Assembly (NCBI RefSeq): GCF_963662255.1
Contig: NC_085049.1
Span: 49,484,837-49,548,836, forward strand
Length of the DNA stretch: 64,000 nt
Direction: 5' to 3'
Source: Cinclus cinclus
Taxonomy: Eukaryota > Chordata > Aves > Passeriformes > Cinclidae
Shown here: piece by piece, positions 57,301 through 64,000 of the stretch
How positions within the stretch are numbered: the stretch's first letter is position 1
How the letters are laid out: the number at the start of each line of letters is the position of its first letter
Translations under genes and position numbers: made by a program
The notes under the pieces: model-generated
What the model was told of the DNA's origin: nothing
Seen by the model: only the letters and a program-made list of their open reading frames with translations
Database searches by the model: none

Positions 57301-60300
57301 GTCCCACCACGCCTTGTCATTTCTCCCATTTGTAGTTGCTTCCAGTGGCCCTTCTTTCCTACATTTCCACTGTTCTGTCCACCTACCTGTGGTTGAAAAG
57401 AATTCACACAATATAAAGGCTTAGCCATAAAACTATACATATATTTTAGGGACTAACATAAAAATATGTCTACACTTAGAATTAGATTGTACCTGAATGT
57501 GCTTCTAAAAAATGGTAAGTCTTTGCCATATTATTCATTTTTGGCTCTTATAATTCCTTTGCCTTTTTACTGGGTAATTTGTTAAGACCAACTCTAGCCC
57601 CAGTATGCAATTAGAATTTGAAGCACAGCTTTTAATATTAGGTATAGGCCACTTACTGTGTGTTTTCATTAATAAAATCTGAGACTACAGCTATGCAGGC
57701 AGCTAATATTCCCATTTTTTATCTAGCCAAATCTGTATACTAAAAATAAAAACATAATTCATATCATGATTTATTTCCACGTTGCAGGCAGGCTCTTCCC
57801 AAATACATGCACCTGTATATTGGTGAAATTTTAGGGCAGGATCAGCTCTCAGTTTTGGTGCTTGAACATAGTTACAGGCTACATAATATACTGAGAGGCA
57901 GAGGCATTTACAGAACCCACTCTGGGATAACAAATGGTCACTATGTACACAGTGCTTCAGCAGTCACAAAATTCTGTTTCAGATGTGGCTCCTTTTCCCT
58001 CTTCTTTCACAATCCATCTTTCCTGACAGTATTTTTTTTTCTTTCTCTTGAATTTCTGCCCTGCTGATAAACACAGCTTACACCAACTGCAATTATTTGT
58101 TATAATTATTTTATTATTATTCATCCATTCAGTATAATTCTTTACATTTCTTTTTCTTCCATCTTGCCTTTTACAAGAATTTAAAGGGAAAATCCAATTT
58201 CCATATGCTATAGAGATTCATCTATGTGCAATAACTTTTTGCCAAATATACATGTGGATACCACTCAGGAATGCTGTGGCAATGGAAAACATTAACTTGA
58301 ACTAATTTTTTCAAGTTCTGTCTCATCGAAACCTTTTTCAGAAACTTGAGATGCTGCTGCTGCTGTAATCCTGTATATGTCCAAAGGAAAAACCCCATAG
58401 GAGTGTGTTCTAGGGGACAAAACATAAATGAGTAACTGAGGTGTCACATGTGACCATAGAAATATAACCATCATGGAGGACAAAGTATGAAGGTCAGAAC
58501 ATTAACAGAAAGTTTGTACAGTTACACACTCCTAACTATTCTCTGGAATATATTTTCAAAAAACATTCGCAACACGTAAATAAAAAATCTTGAGGGGTAG
58601 ACTTCATCACAATAATGTAAGAGAAAAAAAGGGTTTTATTGAAAAAAGGTTATGGTGAAGATGGTTTATGGATAACACTGTGGAGTGAATTTTGTTTAAA
58701 CTTTCTTTAAATGCCAAGTGGAATGTACAAGATGCCTATAGAATAAGGAAACTTAAATAAATATCTCTCCATTAACAGGTCACCAGATTTTAGGGGGGAA
58801 AGACACATTCAGAGCTGAAGGACAATGGACTGTGGCAACTAAGTCACATTGACTAGATCTTGGCAGCCATATACTGATCATTTAAGAACTGTAATCTTTG
58901 CCTCTTTGGAAAAATAATTCTATATATAGACTAATTAGGTGGTCCTATATCTACTGGAATCGGTGGTAAACGATTCTGTAAGATCAGAGATTTGAGAATT
59001 TTGCTTCAAAGAGATAGTCTGAAAAAATGTCTTATATGTGTAGTTTCTAGTTTTACAAGTAGTTTTTGTATGGGGGAGCTTGAAGAGCTGCTTCTGGACT
59101 GATGTCACACTCTGGAGAAAACCAGTAGTGAGTGGTGTCACAATCATGAGAAATGCTGAATAAAAGGAATGTGTTTATGCTTTGGGGAGTGTTCTTTTGA
59201 TTAAGATGGAATGTACCATGCACACTTAATTTATTGGGGTCAACACAGAGAGGGCTCCTGCTGGTGTCTTGAAATCACTTTGTTAATAAAGTCTCCCTTT
59301 GTGCCTGATGATTACAAATTGCTCTGGAAAAGAAATTGAGCATATCTTCTTTGCAAAACAACTGAATAGAAAGTAGTGTACTTTTTTCATTGATAGCTAA
59401 AATAACATTCAGGTGATTACAGCCATGTGCTCTGCTGCTCTGACAGGGGGATTGACTCAGTGTTTTGAGATCATGGGTTTCACTGAAGCAGCTTTTCTTT
59501 TACTACAAATGTCTTTGAGTCTGGATGACATAAAAGCTCAAAAATGGTATTTTCCTGGTAAGAGTAAGCCTGCATCGTTTACTACAAGTTCTAAATAAAG
59601 CTTTAGTTGAAAAATTTATTCCTTATTTCACGATTCAGTGAAATTGTTCAGTGGGACTCAAGTTTTAGTAAAAAATTAGGAGCAACCCATTGAAAAACAA
59701 GACAGAAGTATGATGTGGTGATAGCACCTGAGAAAATACAAGTATATAATATGTTTATTGCTCTTTTTTTATTGCACCTATACCATGGCATTGATTTTTA
59801 TTTATTTTATAATCGGTAAACAATTTTATCAGCTTATTAAACTGATTTAATTTCAAAGAACACAGTGGAAAACTAATTTTTTACTAAAAATCTTATCTGG
59901 GGAAAAGTTAGGGGAATGGGAATTGAACTAAGTTCAACTCTGAAATTACTGGTTCAGATCTGGCCAAAGATAAATGTCACCCACTATATTTTTTCTGAGC
60001 CAAGTTCTTGTTCAGCAGCCTTTGGGAAAGAGATCAGTGGTCCTACTGCTATGAATTCTTGTCTGTTCTTTATTTATAGTTTCTTATACTGATGACTTTG
60101 TGTGGAACCTCTGTAAGGTCATAAGACATACCAATGATTCTGCAGCTATGCTTAGTACTTCTGCAGGAAAACATTTTCAGGCTTATTTTGTACACTGACC
60201 ACAGAACATCTGGCTAGAAAAGAGAAAATGATTGCAATGAATTTTGATCTGGTAATCACATAAAAATTAAATATATTTTTTTCACACTGATGGTTTTTTA

Positions 60301-60568
60301 AATGACTAGTGAAAAACAGGCACATCCACAGTTCACTGAAATTAAAGGATCGCAGGAAACTTGATATCAGACTGGGGAAGAGGCAGGGCCAGAGCAAAGA
60401 CACACATCTTGGGTGTACCATTGGCTGCCTCTGTATCCATGTGAAGTATAAATGTGTGTAGTAGTTTTTTTTCCCCTTCTTAGGATATTCTGATGTGATC
60501 TTGCTTTGAAGCTGTGGTGACACAAGCACTTAAGAGATACTTGGACTATAACATTTATTTCCCTATAG
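54367..60568 (+). other. Intergenic region between OTOGL and PTPRQ, including the OTOGL 3' UTR
   Basis: About 6.2 kb separates the OTOGL stop from the PTPRQ signal-peptide exon. The left part must contain the OTOGL 3' UTR; AATAAA hexamers occur at 55393, 55520 and 56017. The right part should contain the PTPRQ promoter and perhaps a non-coding first exon, which I cannot place. A GC-richer stretch at 56690-57400 with short overlapping frames has no recognisable product. Confidence 0.55.
55393..55398 (+). terminator. OTOGL: Candidate poly(A) signal of OTOGL
   Basis: AATAAA followed within about 20 bases by a G/T-rich stretch (TTTTGTAGGGGTTGGGTGAG), the usual arrangement of a cleavage signal and downstream element. 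It would give a 3' UTR of about 1 kb. Other hexamers at 55520 and 56017 are possible. Confidence 0.4.
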
Positions 60569-60624
60569 ATCAACTAATGGATCAACTAATTCTTCTTCTG
60601 CTTTTATTAATATATTTATTTAAG
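60569..60624 (+). CDS. PTPRQ: PTPRQ signal-peptide exon
   Basis: ATG at 60577 starts MDQLILLLLLLIYLFK, then AAG|GTAAGG. This is a typical hydrophobic signal core. The exon may have an upstream intron, because TTATTTCCCTATAG just before it looks like a good acceptor; then the first eight bases are 5' UTR. The start context is weak at -3 (C) with G at +4. A 12-base direct repeat (GATCAACTAATG/T) spans the start codon. Translation in phase 0 continues into the next exon. Confidence 0.72.
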
Positions 60625-63600
60625 GTAAGGAAAATGGATTTTGGGGGTGGATAAATAATCAAAGTGAATATTGAAAATTGATGGTTTGTGGTTTGGACTG
60701 TTTTTATACCTCTTTGTTCTAGCTCCCTGTTCTCAGGGAGCTGTCATTTAGTGGTACTGAACATTCCCAGTTTTCTTTCTACCTAAATAGTTGGAAACCC
60801 TTTTGAGATCTTTAATCTGCTTTATTGCCTGCTGCTTTGGGTTTAATGTTGTTTCCTAGAAGAAGTAAGAGATCCCAGCATCTTCAAATCACCTCTTAGA
60901 CAGGTATGAATTAAAAGTTTTAATGAGTTTATTGTCATACCTCTGACAGCAGCAAAAAGCATACCCTTGGGAAGGACTGTAAGCATAGCATAAGAAAATC
61001 ACCTATACTGGCAGTTTCCCACCATTTGCAGCTTAAGGACATCCTGAGACTGGGTGAATTTGCAGTGCTATTTGTGATCTTCACTGTAATTCTCTTCTAT
61101 GAACTTGAACTTCTGCAAACATGAACAGGTCTCCTCTGACGCCCCTTGAAACTTCTAGTACTCATTTTAAGCCTTGTCAGATAAACTACTTATTTGGTGA
61201 GCATCTGTCTTTTCTTCCCTCTTCTTTAAATCTGGAGCATACCACCTGTGTTTGGTCCATCACAGTGCTTGAACTTAATGAGAAAATGAAAATCAATCTC
61301 TGCACACTTTTGGCTACTTAAAATTTTATCGATCTCTGCTGCATTTCTCCTCAAGTACCTCTTTTTCAGAAGCCTCTTGAGTCTTATGTTGAGACACAGT
61401 TGATAGCAAAAGTCAATAAGTTGTTTGTTGTTTAGGCCTCCTGGCTCCTGTGTAGCTACCTTGAAGATAGATTTGAACTTTAGGTCTTTTTGGTCAAATT
61501 AGCAGCTTTGTTTTTACTTTTTAAATTGCTTCAGTTTTTAGGTAAGGGCCTAAAAAGTGATGGAAAGGTGCTGGCAACAAAAAGGAACATTATAAATCCC
61601 TCTCATTAGGTATAGGAATGTGACTATTTTGGTGTACACTTTCTTGTTTTTTAGGTCTAAACAGGATATTTTTATGTACAGTAAAATTAAACACAATTGC
61701 TGCTGGTGGAAAAGGATTAAAAATTATGAATTCAATTATTGCCAGATATATATACATATTTACCTTTAAAATCAGATTTTCCTACCCTTTGAATTGTCTG
61801 AGCTAGACAGATTGTGTTTTTGGGGAATGCAAGCCAGCTATTCACCCACTATATCGAATTTACAAGCTGCAAATTTTCCTGGAAAAATGTTCCTTATACA
61901 CTTTTGTGTATGCCATCAATATTATCAGTCCATTGTGTCAGTTTATTCCAGCGGTGGTATATACCCTCTTGTAAATGATTAATAGAGTTTAAAGGCTTTA
62001 TAAGTTTTATAAAGTTTATGCTTCAGAATCTATAATCTAAAGTCTGAACACAGATATTGATTGATTTATAGTTATGTTAGTTATTTATTAGTTAAAGGAA
62101 ATTATGTTAAGCCAAGCCATGCTGAATTCCAGAGGAAGTTATACTTAATAAAAATAGACAACTGAGGTTTTTTGCTTTTTATGGTTTTTGTTTGGGATTT
62201 TTTTTGTGCAGGGTAGATTGCTTTGCAGGTCAACACAAAGTAATATAATAATAAAACTCCTAACTTTTGTTTTGGTGTCCTAGGGGTTTGATTTTTATTT
62301 TTATTTTGATTTGGTTTTTTGAGCTAGATTTTAAGTTAATTACCAAGATGGAATTTATTTGTGATCTCAATTCATTAAGAAAGCAAAAATGGACCACAAA
62401 AGACAGAACTGCAGTATCTCATAAATATTTTTTGATAGGGATGGACATCATATGCACTGAATTCTTCTGAATGTTAGATGTGATTCAGGTTTATCTTAAA
62501 TTAAATCAAAGCAGCCCTTAGGTTTCTTGTTCAAAATGAAATTCAGTGAAGGAAGTTGCTTCTCTGAAGTGTTAAGCCAAAGTCCTTCAAAAGCAGGTAA
62601 AATTGTCAAAAGGGTAGTGTCAAAAATGCAGAAGGCTTTTGTCTAAGAATGAGTTCTTAGACTTTTGTCTAAGAACTTCTTCTTTCTGCAAGAAGCTGAA
62701 GTGCTGAATGAAATTTGCATTGCCATGGCTAAATTAGATTGCTAGGGAGATATTTAATAAATTCTTTCTTTGCCTCTTGAAAGTGGTTGTTTATTATTCT
62801 GAAATAATTGAAAACTTTGAAGTGATGTCACTAAAGTTTTTAATGTGTAATGTAAGAATAGGACTGAGACCTCCGTCTCCTTCCTGCCTGTAACTGTGGT
62901 TGCAGCATGAACATTGCAAGTGAAATCTCTGGCCTTCTTTCTAATATAAAATGATGAAAGTTTTCTGTCATATTTGAGTCAGCTGACATGATTTTTGCAT
63001 CCTCTGGAGAGAGAAAGAAAACTGGAACCTGTACCTGCAGAACTTGCTGGCACACAGTAGTGCTGGTGATATTGGTCCATATAAAAACCATTGCTAGCTG
63101 ACAAACTCTAGGTAAAATTTATTAAAATTGACAGAGTTTAATTATTTAGTGAGAGATACGTTTGCTGCATTTTCTACTAAGTTGCATTCATGTATGTTTG
63201 TGTTACAGGGTGCACAGTGTGTAGACTGTGACCAAGTGAAAAAGCCTGCTAGAATTGTTCTGATGGAGTGGACTGAAATGCCCAAAGGAGAGGATCCAGA
63301 CTATTATATTCTGACGTACCAGCAAGCAGATGCTTTTAGTCAAAAAGTATATTTTATCAATCTAAGCAATAAGTTGTTCTATGTTATTTAAGCTGTAGGT
63401 CGCAGTAATTAATAGAACTGTGTGTTTGGTTGCTTTTTTTTTTTCCTAAAAAAAAAGTAAAATAGCAAATAAAGGGAAATTTTGGAAAAAATAGATTGAT
63501 TTTTTTGTTCATGTCATTTATGTGTACTCTTACAGAGTCCTACTGAAGCCAGTGGGACTCAAAAGGACCCTTGAGTATCTTGTTGAATAAGGATGGGTAG

Positions 63601-64000
63601 TCTTACACTCAAAGTTAAGAATATGCAAGTTCTTTGAGGTACTGTGGTTTGATGAAGGAATCTAACTTTTCCAGGAGATGCACTGACTATCCCTAGATCT
63701 TAGTGGGAAGGCATGGTTCTTATTTTTAAGAACAGGATGTCCTGGACTTTAAAGACGAGGATTTTAATATGGAGGTGTTTGTTATTAATGTGATTTCTAT
63801 AAGGCTTTGGTTCAAATGCACTGGATATTTTGCAGTGTAACTGCAGCCTCAACTTTGGTGTGCGGCAGTATAAGATCTTCTTCTAAACACTTCATAAATA
63901 GCTTATAAACTGTATTTTTATTACTTTCACTATATTCAGGAATTCTTTTAACTTGCAGAATGTAAGAAACATTTCCAAAGCTGAGCAGAAACCGGTCAGC
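60569..64000 (+). CDS. PTPRQ: PTPRQ, 5' end of gene (partial, three exons)
   Basis: PTPRQ is a receptor-type phosphatase with many fibronectin III repeats, needed in hair-cell stereocilia; it lies directly downstream of OTOGL in mammals. Here a signal-peptide exon joins in phase 0 to an exon encoding the first half of a fibronectin III domain, and a third exon probably begins at 63959. The assignment rests on the similarity of the M-D-x-L-I-x-x-L-L-L signal peptide to human PTPRQ as I recall it, the FN3 pattern and synteny. The phosphatase domain and most repeats lie beyond the window. Confidence 0.75.
60625..63208 (+). other. PTPRQ: PTPRQ intron after the signal-peptide exon
   Basis: A 2.6 kb AT-rich intron. 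It contains a short perfect inverted repeat at 62641-62662. No gene or repeat family recognised. Confidence 0.5.
62641..62662 (+). repeat. Perfect 9-base inverted repeat with direct copy
   Basis: GTCTAAGAA and TTCTTAGAC flank the loop TGAG. A further copy of TTTTGTCTAAGAA follows immediately, so the motif occurs as both inverted and direct repeat within about 40 bases. Confidence 0.7.
63209..63346 (+). CDS. PTPRQ: PTPRQ exon: first half of a fibronectin III domain
   Basis: Acceptor TTTGTGTTACAG, donor AAA|GTATAT, 46 codons, phase 0 to 0. It encodes GAQCVDCDQVKKPARIV, then LMEWTEMPKGEDPDYYILTY and QQADAFSQK. The L-x-W-x...P-x-x-Y-x-L-x-Y pattern gives the B, C and C' strands of FN3 with its core Trp. 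Following the signal core, G-A-Q-C could be near the cleavage site. The donor is not ideal but no better one is nearby. Confidence 0.75.
63347..63958 (+). other. PTPRQ: PTPRQ intron
   Basis: Short AT-rich intron with T and A runs at about 63436-63457; nothing else seen. Confidence 0.5.
63959..64000 (+). CDS. PTPRQ: Probable PTPRQ exon, cut by window end: FN3 second half
   Basis: After the acceptor CTTTTAACTTGCAG the sequence reads NVRNISKAEQKPVS in phase 0, the phase left by the previous exon. A strand of this type precedes the usual L-x-x-L-x-P-x-T-x-Y of an FN3 domain. Only 14 codons are visible, so the call depends on phase, splice site and fit to the fold. Confidence 0.55.

Noticed and set aside
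56562..57440. Overlapping frames in the intergenic GC-richer block
   Set aside because: No recognisable product, several short frames on both strands; possible old repeat or untranslated sequence.

Overview
The window is vertebrate nuclear DNA, AT-rich and intron-dominated. It carries two genes on the + strand. Compact introns, a CR1-like 3' tail near 21.36 kb and the gene order suggest a bird, or less likely another sauropsid. No bacterial, organellar or viral genes are visible. Nearly all long open frames are chance frames; the real coding sequence is in short exons with GT-AG borders and consistent codon phase.

From 284 to 54366 lies the 3' two-thirds or so of an otogelin-family gene, which I call OTOGL. 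It encodes a secreted glycoprotein of the inner-ear acellular gels. I trace 33 coding-exon segments. In order they encode: a VWD domain (the third), its C8 domain, a beta-trefoil AbfB-like domain, a TIL domain, a Ser/Thr-rich mucin-like segment, a VWC-like module, a degenerate fourth VWD with C8 and TIL, a row of VWC-like cysteine modules on near-identical symmetric exons, and a C-terminal cystine knot ending in TGA at 54364-54366. The 5' exons (signal peptide and first two D assemblies) lie upstream of the window.

The mucin-like exon (26913-29712) is the main oddity. It opens and closes in frame with its neighbours, but the middle (27293 to about 28600) has at least six in-frame stops and about five frame changes, while Ser/Thr-rich coding character persists in successive frames. 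It looks like a mucin domain decaying inside an otherwise intact gene.

From 54367 to about 60568 is the intergenic region, with candidate poly(A) signals. At 60569 a second gene begins. A 16-residue hydrophobic signal-peptide exon (ATG at 60577) joins in phase to half of a fibronectin III domain at 63209-63346, and probably to a third exon at 63959 that runs off the window. This matches PTPRQ, the neighbour of OTOGL in mammals and also an inner-ear gene, and supports calling the first gene OTOGL rather than OTOG. Other content: several microsatellites (one forms the polypyrimidine tract of an OTOGL splice acceptor) and a decayed intronless coding relic on the - strand near 5-5.8 kb.
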